From Rhodobacteraceae bacterium F11138 (GTDB taxonomy: Bacteria; Pseudomonadota; Alphaproteobacteria; Rhodobacterales; Rhodobacteraceae): a stretch of 64,000 bases of DNA. The notes under the pieces are model-generated. The model ran no database searches and was not told the DNA's origin. It was given only the letters and a program-made list of their open reading frames with translations. Position numbers and translations under genes: made by a program. Location of the stretch: contig JAEKDP010000007.1 of the NCBI GenBank assembly GCA_016521575.1, forward strand, positions 124,001-188,000. The letters run 5' to 3'. Shown here in pieces: positions 18,524 to 26,416 of the stretch (position 1 is its first letter; each line of letters opens with the position of its first letter).

Positions 18524-18547
18524 CCTAACATAGCTGCTCATGTTAGG
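18524..18547. promoter_or_regulatory. Lux-box-like palindrome
   Basis: CCTAACAT at 18524-18531 and ATGTTAGG at 18540-18547 are exact inverted repeats separated by AGCTGCTC. A TTAACT hexamer at 18565-18570 would serve as a -10 box, putting the palindrome centre near -41 relative to transcription, the position LuxR-type activators use. The first start codon of the module is 41 bases downstream. This is the natural candidate operator for the adjacent LuxR, although its arm spacing (8) is wider than in the classical lux box. Confidence 0.6.
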
Positions 18548-18587
18548 GTTGTGTTAATCTTTCGTTAACTACTCCGGGGCGATTCTG

Positions 18588-18806
18588 ATGAAACAAAATG
18601 ACTGGATACTGGACGTTCTGGCGGACCTTAAATCTTTTGCTTCCGCAAATGGATTGGGGGCCTTGGCCGAACAGCTGGATGACACCACGCTGATCGCCGC
18701 CGCTGAAATCGCGTCCCAGAAGGAAGAGGCGCGTGCGCAACTAAATGGCGAACACGGTCAACTTGGATCAAATATTGCAGGATTTGGACGCCACCAGCGC
18801 GCTTGA
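18588..18806 (+). CDS. Small protein encoded upstream of and overlapping luxR
   Basis: A 72-residue frame begins MKQNDWILDVLADLKSFASA with a CCGGGG site about eight bases before the ATG. The first 45 residues look like a genuine helical protein (LGALAEQLDDTTLIAAAEIASQKEEA); the last 21, where the frame overlaps luxR by 62 bases in another phase, look less protein-like. I recall similar small ORFs in front of luxR in roseobacters but cannot check. It would couple translation of luxR to its own. No function is known to me. Confidence 0.6.
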   Translation: MKQNDWILDVLADLKSFASANGLGALAEQLDDTTLIAAAEIASQKEEARAQLNGEHGQLGSNIAGFGRHQRA

Positions 18807-19464
18807 AGGTCTGCAAGATATCATCGTGGCGTTGCGCGATGCCTTTGGCATCGACCACATGGTGTACCACTGGGTCGACAGCGCAGGTGATCAATATGGC
18901 TGTGGAACATATTCAGACGAATGGAGGGATCGCTACCTCGTACAGAACTATCATCGCATCGACCCGGTCATCCTGGGCTGTTTCCAGCGGTTTCACCCGG
19001 TAGACTGGAAGCGTCTGGACTGGTCAAGCAAGGCAGCGCGCCACTTTCGTTCCGAAGCGATGGAATATGGTGTCGGAAATCAGGGCTTTTCCATTCCAAT
19101 CCGGGGGCCGAACGGCCAGTTCGCCCTGTATACGGTCAGCCACAATTGTGACGATACGATCTGGGCAGACTTTACCGAAGCGCATAGCCGGGATCTGATC
19201 CTGATCGCGCATTTCTTCAACCGCAAGGCGCTCGAATTCGAGAAAAGCCGGCAACCCGAGCAATCCCGAGCGCTGTCCCCGCGCGAAGTGGATGCCATGA
19301 CGTTGCTGGCAATGGGCTATAGTCGGGCGCAGGTCGCAGACAGCCTGTCGATTTCGGAACATACCTTGCGCGTCTACATCGAAAGCGCCCGATTCAAGCT
19401 GGGCGCGTTGAATACGACCCACGCCGTGGCGCGCGCAATGAGCCGCGGGTTAATCGTGGTTTGA
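18745..19464 (+). CDS. LuxR-family autoinducer-binding transcriptional regulator
   Basis: A 239-residue acyl-homoserine-lactone receptor. The N-terminal domain shows the conserved ligand-pocket residues in EWRDRYLVQNYHRIDPV (Trp, Tyr, Asp-Pro) and PVDWKRLDW, and the GFSIPIRGPNGQFALYTVS strand. The C-terminal GerE-type helix-turn-helix is LSPREVDAMTLLAMGYSRAQVADSLSIS with SEHTLRVYIESARFKLGA. It should bind the signal made by the synthase immediately downstream (82-base gap) and act at the palindrome at 18524-18547. Its start overlaps the small leading ORF and has no clear ribosome-binding site of its own, which suggests translational coupling. Confidence 0.93.
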   Translation: MANTVNLDQILQDLDATSALEGLQDIIVALRDAFGIDHMVYHWVDSAGDQYGCGTYSDEWRDRYLVQNYHRIDPVILGCFQRFHPVDWKRLDWSSKAARHFRSEAMEYGVGNQGFSIPIRGPNGQFALYTVSHNCDDTIWADFTEAHSRDLILIAHFFNRKALEFEKSRQPEQSRALSPREVDAMTLLAMGYSRAQVADSLSISEHTLRVYIESARFKLGALNTTHAVARAMSRGLIVV

Positions 19465-19546
19465 CCCGCCGTGCGGGATGATGACGCGATGTTAACTATC
19501 TTTGTCCTACCTTTGTTCTCATGCAGGACGACAAGGGGACATGATC

Positions 19547-20185
19547 ATGCTGCGCTACATTTATGCTAACGACCTTCACAAGCACCCGAAACTTGCCCGC
19601 ACGATGTTCGAAGATCGGGCCGATCAGTTCAAGACGCGACTGGGCTGGGATGTCGATGTCGATGCCAGCGGCCAGGAAAAGGACGACTATGATCGTCTGA
19701 ATCCGCTGTATGTGATCTGGGAAGAACCGGATGGCAGCCACGGCGGTTCCATGCGCTTTCTTCCGACCACCGGCCGCGTCATGGTAAACGACGTTTTTTC
19801 CCATCTGACGGATGGGACCACCATCAGCAGCCCGCTGATCTGGGAATGCACACGTTTCTGTCTTTCTCGCAAGGCGGGTTCGAACGTCGCGGCCGCATTG
19901 ATGCTGGCGGGCGGTGAAATCATGAATGGCTTTGGCATTCGCCACTTTGTCGGTGTGTTTGATGCGCGCATGGTCCGGATCTATCGGATGATCGGTTCGT
20001 CGCCTGATGTTCTGGGCAGCGATGGCGAAGGCCGCGACAAGATCAGCGTGGGTCTTTGGGCGTTTTCGCCAGAAGCCAAGGCGCAGATCGCGCGCCGTTC
20101 GGGAATTTCGCCAGAACTGTCAAAGCTGTGGTTCGAACGCGCATTCGGCGCGCCGGCAAGACGACAGCTGGCCATGACCGCCTGA
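19547..20185 (+). CDS. Acyl-homoserine-lactone synthase (LuxI family)
   Basis: The enzyme makes an N-acyl-homoserine lactone from S-adenosylmethionine and acyl-ACP. In the 212-residue product the invariant LuxI residues fall at the canonical places: Arg24, Phe28 and Trp34 (RADQFKTRLGW), an acidic cluster near 46-49, Arg70 (GSMRFLPTTG), Glu100 and Arg103 (WECTRF). I chose ATG 19547, eight bases after AAGGGG, over ATG 19541, which is too close. It follows luxR on the same strand. Acyl-chain length cannot be read from sequence. Confidence 0.95.
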   Translation: MLRYIYANDLHKHPKLARTMFEDRADQFKTRLGWDVDVDASGQEKDDYDRLNPLYVIWEEPDGSHGGSMRFLPTTGRVMVNDVFSHLTDGTTISSPLIWECTRFCLSRKAGSNVAAALMLAGGEIMNGFGIRHFVGVFDARMVRIYRMIGSSPDVLGSDGEGRDKISVGLWAFSPEAKAQIARRSGISPELSKLWFERAFGAPARRQLAMTA

Positions 20186-20249
20186 GGAACAGCAGCGAAA
20201 TCACCTGCGGTATCTGGTGAACCGGCGGGCGCGACTGTAGGGTCGCGTC

Positions 20250-21779
20250 ATGACCGCACCGAAGTTGATGTATTCCGAAGATCAGGCTGCCGCCCATGAC
20301 AGGGTCGCAGAGATTTTGTCTGGTGCCGGCATCGATCTGGCCAACGGCAGGCTTGGACCGCCCAAAAGCAAGGGATCGGGCGTTGTCGCCGTGATCGGCA
20401 AGGCGGGGTCAGGCAAGACGCTGTTGTTGGCTGAACTGTATCGCGAGCTGGAACAGGCGGGTGTCGAGATCGTGTCGGGCGACTATGAAAGCCGCCGGCG
20501 CAAGGAAAAACGAACGCTGGCGATCCTGGCACCGACCAACAAGGCGGCCAGCGTCCTGCGATTGCGCGGCGTTCCGGCAACGACCATTCACCGGATCCTG
20601 TACACGCCGGTTTACGATCCGGAATACGAACGGATCGCCGAGTGGCTGGCAAACAATGGAGAGCGGCCCGAGATCGAGGCGCTGAGCGATCAGGCCCTGG
20701 ATCGTGCCGCCGCCTTTTACGCCAACAACAAATCCATTCCCGGTGCGCTCGCGGCAGCAGGTCTGCGCGGATCGGATTTCATCACCGGCTGGAAACGCCG
20801 GGAAGATCCCCTGGATATCGGGTTCATCGACGAAGCCTCGATGTTGGATGACCGTCAGTTCGAGGATCTGAAAGATATCTTTTCGACGCTGATCATGTTC
20901 GGCGATCCCGCGCAGCTTGCCCCGGTGAACCAATCCGGGAGCATGGTGTTCGATGCTCTGCCCGACGCGCGGAAACTGGAATTGCAGCGGGTGCATCGGC
21001 AGGATGCGGATAATCCCATACTGGACCTGGCGCATGCGCTGGCGGACCCGGAACTGCAATTTCAGGATTTCGAACGTATGATCGAAGACACCGCACGCCG
21101 GGACGACCGGGTTGTCTGGGGGCAGCGGGTCGAAGTCGATCTGATGGCGCGCAGTCCCGTTCTGGTGTGGCGCAACGCAACGCGGATCCGGCTGATCAAC
21201 GCATTTCGCGCGGTTCACGACGCGCCCGCGGATGCTTTGCTGGCGGGCGAGCCTTTGATCTGCGACGGTAGCGAACTGCCTTTGAAATACCGCAAGAAGC
21301 GTCTGGATCTGGAAGCCCGTGGCCTGATCAAAGGCGCTCAGGTCGTCTATCTTGGACCGGGAAAACGGTCGGGCATGTCCCGTTTGCATGTTCTGGGGGC
21401 AGAGGATCCGCAGGTCAGCGCCGCTTCGATCGTCAAGATCGAGATGCCGGATGAAGAAGAGCCGTTCATTCCTTATGCCGCGCGTATGGGCGCGACGTTT
21501 CTGCATGGCGCGGCCGTCACCATTCACAAGGCCCAGGGGTCACAATGGGACACGGTTCAGGTGTTTGCCCCGGATTTGTTCGTGGCGGCCCGCATGGGGC
21601 GCGTGGAGGCAGGCCAGCCGTTGTGGAAGCGCCTGGCCTATGTGGCAATCACCCGGGCGCAGCAGCGTTTGATCTGGGTCGTGCGCAACCGCTTGTCCAA
21701 GCCAAGCCATGCGTTGCGTGTGGATGATCTGCGTGGCCTGCCTGCGGCGCCCCTGTCTCTGGAGGTGGAAGAACAGTGA
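20250..21779 (+). CDS. SF1 RecD-like DNA helicase
   Basis: A 509-residue ATP-dependent helicase. Walker A is GKAGSGKT at residues 50-57; Walker B is IGFIDEASMLD near 195, and IMFGDPAQLAPV follows (motif III). Motif V appears as TIHKAQGSQWDTVQVF and motif VI as YVAITRAQQRLIWVV near the C-terminus, so this is an AAA/UvrD_C_2 type SF1 enzyme. About 130 residues between the ATPase motifs Ia and II carry a charged region (RRREDPLD and neighbours). It is not RecBCD-associated, since no recB or recC is nearby. Its stop overlaps the SDR gene by four bases. The DNA process served is unknown. Confidence 0.88.
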   Translation: MTAPKLMYSEDQAAAHDRVAEILSGAGIDLANGRLGPPKSKGSGVVAVIGKAGSGKTLLLAELYRELEQAGVEIVSGDYESRRRKEKRTLAILAPTNKAASVLRLRGVPATTIHRILYTPVYDPEYERIAEWLANNGERPEIEALSDQALDRAAAFYANNKSIPGALAAAGLRGSDFITGWKRREDPLDIGFIDEASMLDDRQFEDLKDIFSTLIMFGDPAQLAPVNQSGSMVFDALPDARKLELQRVHRQDADNPILDLAHALADPELQFQDFERMIEDTARRDDRVVWGQRVEVDLMARSPVLVWRNATRIRLINAFRAVHDAPADALLAGEPLICDGSELPLKYRKKRLDLEARGLIKGAQVVYLGPGKRSGMSRLHVLGAEDPQVSAASIVKIEMPDEEEPFIPYAARMGATFLHGAAVTIHKAQGSQWDTVQVFAPDLFVAARMGRVEAGQPLWKRLAYVAITRAQQRLIWVVRNRLSKPSHALRVDDLRGLPAAPLSLEVEEQ

Positions 21780-22510
21780 AATCGATTCTGATTACCGGAG
21801 CCAGTTCGGGTATCGGGTTGGCGACAGCCGAACTGTTTCTGGAACAAGGCTGGAGAGTCGGCGCTCTGGCGCGTCGGGCCGCGCCCTTGCAGGATCTGGC
21901 CGCGCGGTTTGCCGATGCGGTGCCGCTGGTGGCGGATGTCACCGATCCCGAGGCCGTTTCGGCCGCGTTCGATACCTTTCTGGACAGGGCGGGGCGGCTG
22001 GATGTGATGTTCAACAACGCCGGCATATTCACGCCGGCGGGGACTATAGACGAGATCGAGATCGACGATTGGTATGCGTCCGTCAATGTGAACCTGAACG
22101 GGATGTTCCTGTGTGCCCGCGCGGCCTTTGCCGCCATGCGGGCGCAGCGACCCCAAGGAGGCCGGATCATCAACAACGGCTCCATCGCGTCACAGGTCCC
22201 GCGCCCCGGGTCCGCGCCATATACGGCGACAAAACATGCGGTTACCGGCCTGACACGCAGCCTGTCCCTGGATGGGCGCGCGTTTGACATTGCCTGTGGC
22301 CAGATCGACATCGGCAATGCCGAAACGCCGATGGTTCAGGCTTTGAATGCACGGAAACGGGCGGCCAATCCTCAGGCCGATCCCGATCCCACGATGGCGG
22401 TTCAGGATGCCGCGAACTCGGTCCTGCATATGGCGAAACTTCCGTTGAACGCGAATGTCCAGTTCATGACGGTCATGGCAACCCAGATGCCGTTCATCGG
22501 CCGGGGTTAG
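21776..22510 (+). CDS. SDR-family oxidoreductase
   Basis: A 244-residue short-chain dehydrogenase/reductase. The cofactor loop is ITGASSGIGLATAELF at the N-terminus, NNAG appears in FNNAGIFTPAG, and the catalytic Ser-Tyr-Lys triad is NNGSIASQ...PYTATKHA. The missing acid after strand two (WRVGALARRA) favours NADP(H). The substrate cannot be told. It overlaps the upstream helicase by ATGA, implying co-translation, yet no functional link is evident. Confidence 0.9.
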   Translation: MKSILITGASSGIGLATAELFLEQGWRVGALARRAAPLQDLAARFADAVPLVADVTDPEAVSAAFDTFLDRAGRLDVMFNNAGIFTPAGTIDEIEIDDWYASVNVNLNGMFLCARAAFAAMRAQRPQGGRIINNGSIASQVPRPGSAPYTATKHAVTGLTRSLSLDGRAFDIACGQIDIGNAETPMVQALNARKRAANPQADPDPTMAVQDAANSVLHMAKLPLNANVQFMTVMATQMPFIGRG

Positions 22511-22530
22511 GACCGGGGCCAGGATCAGGG

Positions 22531-23295
22531 CTAGCCGCGCATCAGCCGAAAGGCGCTGGACGCCGCCCAGCCGGCGGCGATGGCGATGGCCAGAGACATC
22601 AGGCCATAGACCAGGGGTTGGTCCCGCGACAGGCTGAACAGCCAGCGTTCCAGCCCGACCTTGTGCACCTCTATGCTGGTTTCATATTGCGAAATGACCT
22701 GGCCGTTCCTGGTCAGGAAAATCCGTGTGGCGTATTCGCCTTCGGTCAGGTCCGCGGGCATCTGGATCGCGGTACGGAACAGGGTCTGCTGGTCCAGCAC
22801 AACCTGACCTTCCAATTGTTGGTACAGGCCCGCATTGCGGCGGATCCGGATCACCGCTTCGGTGAAGCTGGCCGCGTTGGATACGGTCGCAGGCGCACCG
22901 ACCGAACGTATTGCCCGGTCAATGGTGATTTTATATCGCAGGTCTTCGATATAGCGAAGCGTCTTGCCCAGCTCATCCGTGGTCGCGACGGCATAGAAAC
23001 TGGGCGCGTGGTCGACTTCGACCGCATCCGTATTGACCCATATGCCGAACCGTTTCGATTTGCGGCGCACAGTAATGGGTTCGGACGGGCCCGCCACGGT
23101 GATGACCACCTGCAAGGGGGCGTCGGTGGGAATGGGTTCTTCGCGCTTTACCGCGCCAAAGATCAGGATCTCCGAGCCGTCAAAACTGGTGGTGATGGCG
23201 ACCTTGTCGTGGCTGAGACCCAGAACGACTTCTTCTGCAAGGCCCGAGATCGGGGCAAGAACACAGAACACAAGCCACAGGAGCCGCATCATCAT
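22531..23295 (-). CDS. TIGR02186-type membrane-anchored periplasmic protein
   Basis: The 254-residue protein starts MMMRLLWLVFCVLAPISGLA, a signal peptide, and then EEVVLGLSHDKVAITTSFDG, the start of a beta-rich periplasmic domain. A single C-terminal membrane segment (PLVYGLMSLAIAIAAGWAAS) holds it in the inner membrane. The pattern matches TIGR02186, a family seen beside TauE/SafE permeases in alphaproteobacteria. Its start overlaps the stop of the permease by four bases; three consecutive ATG triplets (23295, 23292, 23289) make the exact start ambiguous. It is probably an accessory subunit of the permease. Confidence 0.8.
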   Translation of the reverse strand: MMMRLLWLVFCVLAPISGLAEEVVLGLSHDKVAITTSFDGSEILIFGAVKREEPIPTDAPLQVVITVAGPSEPITVRRKSKRFGIWVNTDAVEVDHAPSFYAVATTDELGKTLRYIEDLRYKITIDRAIRSVGAPATVSNAASFTEAVIRIRRNAGLYQQLEGQVVLDQQTLFRTAIQMPADLTEGEYATRIFLTRNGQVISQYETSIEVHKVGLERWLFSLSRDQPLVYGLMSLAIAIAAGWAASSAFRLMRG

Positions 23296-24215
23296 GCCCC
23301 CGCCGCTGAAGCCAGCGAATACAGTTCCCGCGGTTGCAGCAGCAGATCCAGGGCCAGTTTGCCGCATACGGCTAGCACCATCAGCGCCAGCAGGATGCGC
23401 AATTGTTCCGCCTTCATGCGAAGGCCGATCTGGGTCCCGAGCTGGGCACCGATCACACCGCCGATCAGCAACAGCAGTGCCAGCACAACATCCACCGTAA
23501 AGTTCGTGGTGGCATGCAGCAGGGTGGTAAATGCTGTCACGAAGATGATCTGATACAAAGATGTTCCGATCACCACCTTGGTGGGCATGCCCAGGATATA
23601 GATCATGGCCGGAACCATGATGAAGCCCCCGCCGACGCCCATGATTGCGGCCAGGACACCGACCAGAACGCCGACACCCAGTGGGGGTATCACCGAAATA
23701 TACAGCCCCGAGGTTCGAAACCGCATCTTGAAGGGCAATATGTGAACCCAGGTGCGCTGACGCCTCACAAACGGCATCGTGCCACCCGTCTTGCGGATTT
23801 TGCGAATGGCATTCAGGCTTTCGACCAGCATCAGCGCGCCGATTATTCCCAGAAAGACGACATAGCACAGGTTCACCAGCAGATCGACCTGGCCCACACT
23901 CTTGAGGTAGTTGAACACCACCATGCCCAGGGCGGCCCCGGCCAGACCGCCGATCAGAAGAACCGTGCCCATCTTCAGATCGACGGTTTTCTTGCGAAAA
24001 TGCGCCAGGACGCCCGAAATCGACGATGCGACGATCTGGTTCGCGCCGGTCGCGACCGCAACCGCCGGGGGGATGCCGATGAAAAACAGTAATGGCGTCA
24101 TGATGAAACCGCCCCCGACGCCGAACATGCCGGACAGGATCCCCACCAGACCGCCCAGTCCCAGGACGAGAAAGATGTTCACGGACACTTCGGCGACAGG
24201 AAGGTAGATCTGCAT
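23292..24215 (-). CDS. TauE/SafE-family anion exporter permease
   Basis: A 307-residue membrane protein with two homologous halves, each containing the family motif: GMFGVGGGFIMTPLLFF near residue 30 and AIMGVGGGFIMVPAMIY near residue 190. Eight or so hydrophobic segments fit TauE/SafE. Family members export sulfite, sulfonates or other oxyanions, and some are importers; the ion here is unknown. The ATG at 24215 begins MQIYLPVAEVSVNIFLVLG; the frame runs further upstream without a good site. It precedes the TIGR02186 protein with a four-base overlap. Confidence 0.9.
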   Translation of the reverse strand: MQIYLPVAEVSVNIFLVLGLGGLVGILSGMFGVGGGFIMTPLLFFIGIPPAVAVATGANQIVASSISGVLAHFRKKTVDLKMGTVLLIGGLAGAALGMVVFNYLKSVGQVDLLVNLCYVVFLGIIGALMLVESLNAIRKIRKTGGTMPFVRRQRTWVHILPFKMRFRTSGLYISVIPPLGVGVLVGVLAAIMGVGGGFIMVPAMIYILGMPTKVVIGTSLYQIIFVTAFTTLLHATTNFTVDVVLALLLLIGGVIGAQLGTQIGLRMKAEQLRILLALMVLAVCGKLALDLLLQPRELYSLASAAGA

Positions 24216-24313
24216 GATCTTTGCTAGCGCGCTCCGCTCTGGAAAATCAACCTTGGCCGCGGTCGCGCGGCATAATCCTTTGGGGTCGTGGGCAAACCGC
24301 CGCAGAAGCCGGA

Positions 24314-25321
24314 CTATCTTTCCTTGACATAGGGTTCGCCACCGGCCCGGGGCGGGATCGCCTTGCCGACAAAGCCCGCCAGAATGACGACGGTCAGAAT
24401 ATAGGGCAGCGCGTCCATCACCTGCACCGGAATGACGAAATTGCCGATATGTATGTTCTGGTAGCGCAGGGCAACGGCCTGCAGAAAGCCGAACAGCAGA
24501 CAGGCATACAGCGCATGCCAGGGGCGCCACTTGGCAAATATCAGTGCAGCAAGCGCGATGAACCCGCGCCCGGCGGTCATGTCCTTGACGAAACCGGCCT
24601 GCAGAGCGGTGGCCAGATAGGCCCCGGCAATGCCGCAGAGCACACCGCAGATGGCAACGGCGCTATATCGCAGCGCAATGACCGAGACCCCGGCGGTATC
24701 GACGGCCGCCGGATTTTCCCCCACCGCGCGCAGACGCAGGCCGAACCGGGTGCGGAACAGGATCCACCAGGTCAGCGGCACGGCCAGAAAGGCGGCATAG
24801 ACCAGGATCGAATGCCCCGAAATCAGTTCGGAGTAGATTTGCTGCACGAAATTGGCCTGTGCAATCAGCTCGGACAGGGGGCGCCCTGCGGCCTCGGCTT
24901 CGGACGGGCCGATGGCAAAGGGGAACTCGATCCCGCGAAAACGCCCGTCGGTCAGCAAGGATGGCGTGCGCCCCCCCTGTTTGAACCAGTCCTGCGCGAT
25001 CAGCACCGTCATGCCCGCGGCCAGGAAATTGATCGCGACGCCTGAAATCAGCTGATTGCCGCGAAAGGTGATCGAGGCCAGCCCATGCAGCGCGGCCAGG
25101 GCAAGCGATGCCGCGGTGCCCGCCAGCAAGCCCAGCCAGACCGACCCGCTGAGGGCGGCGACCGCAGCGGAAAAGAAGGCCGCCGCCAGCATCTTGCCTT
25201 CGAGCCCGATGTCGAAAATCCCGGCGCGTTCGGAAAACAACCCGGCCAGACAGGCCAGCAACAGAGGTGTCGACAGGCGGATGGTGCTGTCCAGAACCTG
25301 TATGATCGTCAGCATATCCAT
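24314..25321 (-). CDS. BMP-family ABC importer permease, second subunit
   Basis: A 335-residue inner-membrane permease of the sugar/nucleoside (BPD_transp_2) type, with GIFDIGLEGKMLAAAFF near residue 35 and EDFxxG-like signatures such as GLRLRAVGENPAAVDTAGVS, where the transmembrane domain meets the ATPase. It is the last gene of the cassette BMP-ATPase-permease-permease and overlaps the preceding permease by one base (TGATG). With its partner it forms the translocation pore. Close relatives carry nucleosides or purines, but the ligand is decided by the binding protein and is not known. Confidence 0.92.
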   Translation of the reverse strand: MDMLTIIQVLDSTIRLSTPLLLACLAGLFSERAGIFDIGLEGKMLAAAFFSAAVAALSGSVWLGLLAGTAASLALAALHGLASITFRGNQLISGVAINFLAAGMTVLIAQDWFKQGGRTPSLLTDGRFRGIEFPFAIGPSEAEAAGRPLSELIAQANFVQQIYSELISGHSILVYAAFLAVPLTWWILFRTRFGLRLRAVGENPAAVDTAGVSVIALRYSAVAICGVLCGIAGAYLATALQAGFVKDMTAGRGFIALAALIFAKWRPWHALYACLLFGFLQAVALRYQNIHIGNFVIPVQVMDALPYILTVVILAGFVGKAIPPRAGGEPYVKER

Positions 25322-26415
25322 CAGCCGGCCCTCTTGCGCAGCCGCAGGAAGATGCGTTCCAGCGGAATTCGGACCATGTTGTCCAACGCCCCTGTGAACA
25401 GGATCACCAGCGCCTGAATAACCACGATCAGTTCGCGCGGGATTGTCGTCCACAGGGCCAGTTCGGCACCGCCCTGATAGAGGAACCCGAACAGAATGGC
25501 GGCCAGAAATACGCCGAACGGATGGCTGCGTCCCATCAGGGCCACCGCGATGCCGATGAAACCGGCCCCTTCGGTGGCATTCAGGACCAGACGCTCGGCT
25601 TCGCCCATCACGTTGTTGATCGCCATCAGCCCGGCCAGACCGCCGGAAATCAGCATCGCGATCATGGTGATGCGAAACGGCGAGATCCCGGCATAGAGCG
25701 CCCCGGTTTCCGAATGGCCATAGGCCCGGATCTCATAGCCCAGCCGCGTGCGCCAGATCAGCAGCCAGACCAGGACGCAGGCCAGGATCGCCACGAAAAA
25801 GGTGACATTCGCGGGCGCGCCACGAAACAGCACGGTGTCCGCGGTCGAGAACATCTCCTGGAACGATGGCAGATGAACGGTCTCGGGAAAACGCTGCGAT
25901 GCCGGGTCCATCGAACCCTTGGGGCGCAGCAGGTTGACCAGTACATAGTTCAGCACCGCGGCGGCGATGAAATTGAACATGATGGTGGTGATCACGATAT
26001 GGCTGCCGCGCCGGGCCTGCAGATAGGCGGGGATCGCCGCCCAGGCCGCGCCGAACACCGCCGCGGCAAGACCGGCTGCTATCAGCGCGACAGACCAGTG
26101 CGGCCAGGGCAGATAGACGCAGACCAGCGCCACGCCCAGCCCACCCAGCATGGCCTGGCCTTCGCCGCCGATATTGAACAGCCGGGCGTGAAAGGCGACC
26201 GACACCGCAAGCCCGGTGAACATGAAATTCGTGGCATAATACAGCGTATAGCCCCAGCCATAGGTCGACCCCAGCGCGCCCTGCACCATCAGCCCGACCG
26301 CGGCAATCGGGTCTTCGCCGATGCCGATGATGACCAGGGCCGACAGAAGCGCGGCCAGCAGCAGGCTGATCACCGGGATCAGGACGACGTCGGCCCATTT
26401 CGGCATCACTTGCAT
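25321..26415 (-). CDS. BMP-family ABC importer permease, first subunit
   Basis: The 364-residue partner permease. It has NIGGEGQAMLGGLGVALV near residue 80 and the ATPase-contact segment GYEIRAYGHSETGALYAGIS, and about nine hydrophobic segments; the architecture is that of the BPD_transp_2 family. It begins one base after the ATPase stop and ends in a one-base overlap with the second permease, so the whole cassette is one transcription and translation unit. RLGYEIRAYG is longer and more polar than in its partner, typical of the first subunit. Confidence 0.92.
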   Translation of the reverse strand: MQVMPKWADVVLIPVISLLLAALLSALVIIGIGEDPIAAVGLMVQGALGSTYGWGYTLYYATNFMFTGLAVSVAFHARLFNIGGEGQAMLGGLGVALVCVYLPWPHWSVALIAAGLAAAVFGAAWAAIPAYLQARRGSHIVITTIMFNFIAAAVLNYVLVNLLRPKGSMDPASQRFPETVHLPSFQEMFSTADTVLFRGAPANVTFFVAILACVLVWLLIWRTRLGYEIRAYGHSETGALYAGISPFRITMIAMLISGGLAGLMAINNVMGEAERLVLNATEGAGFIGIAVALMGRSHPFGVFLAAILFGFLYQGGAELALWTTIPRELIVVIQALVILFTGALDNMVRIPLERIFLRLRKRAG

Positions 26416-26416
26416 G

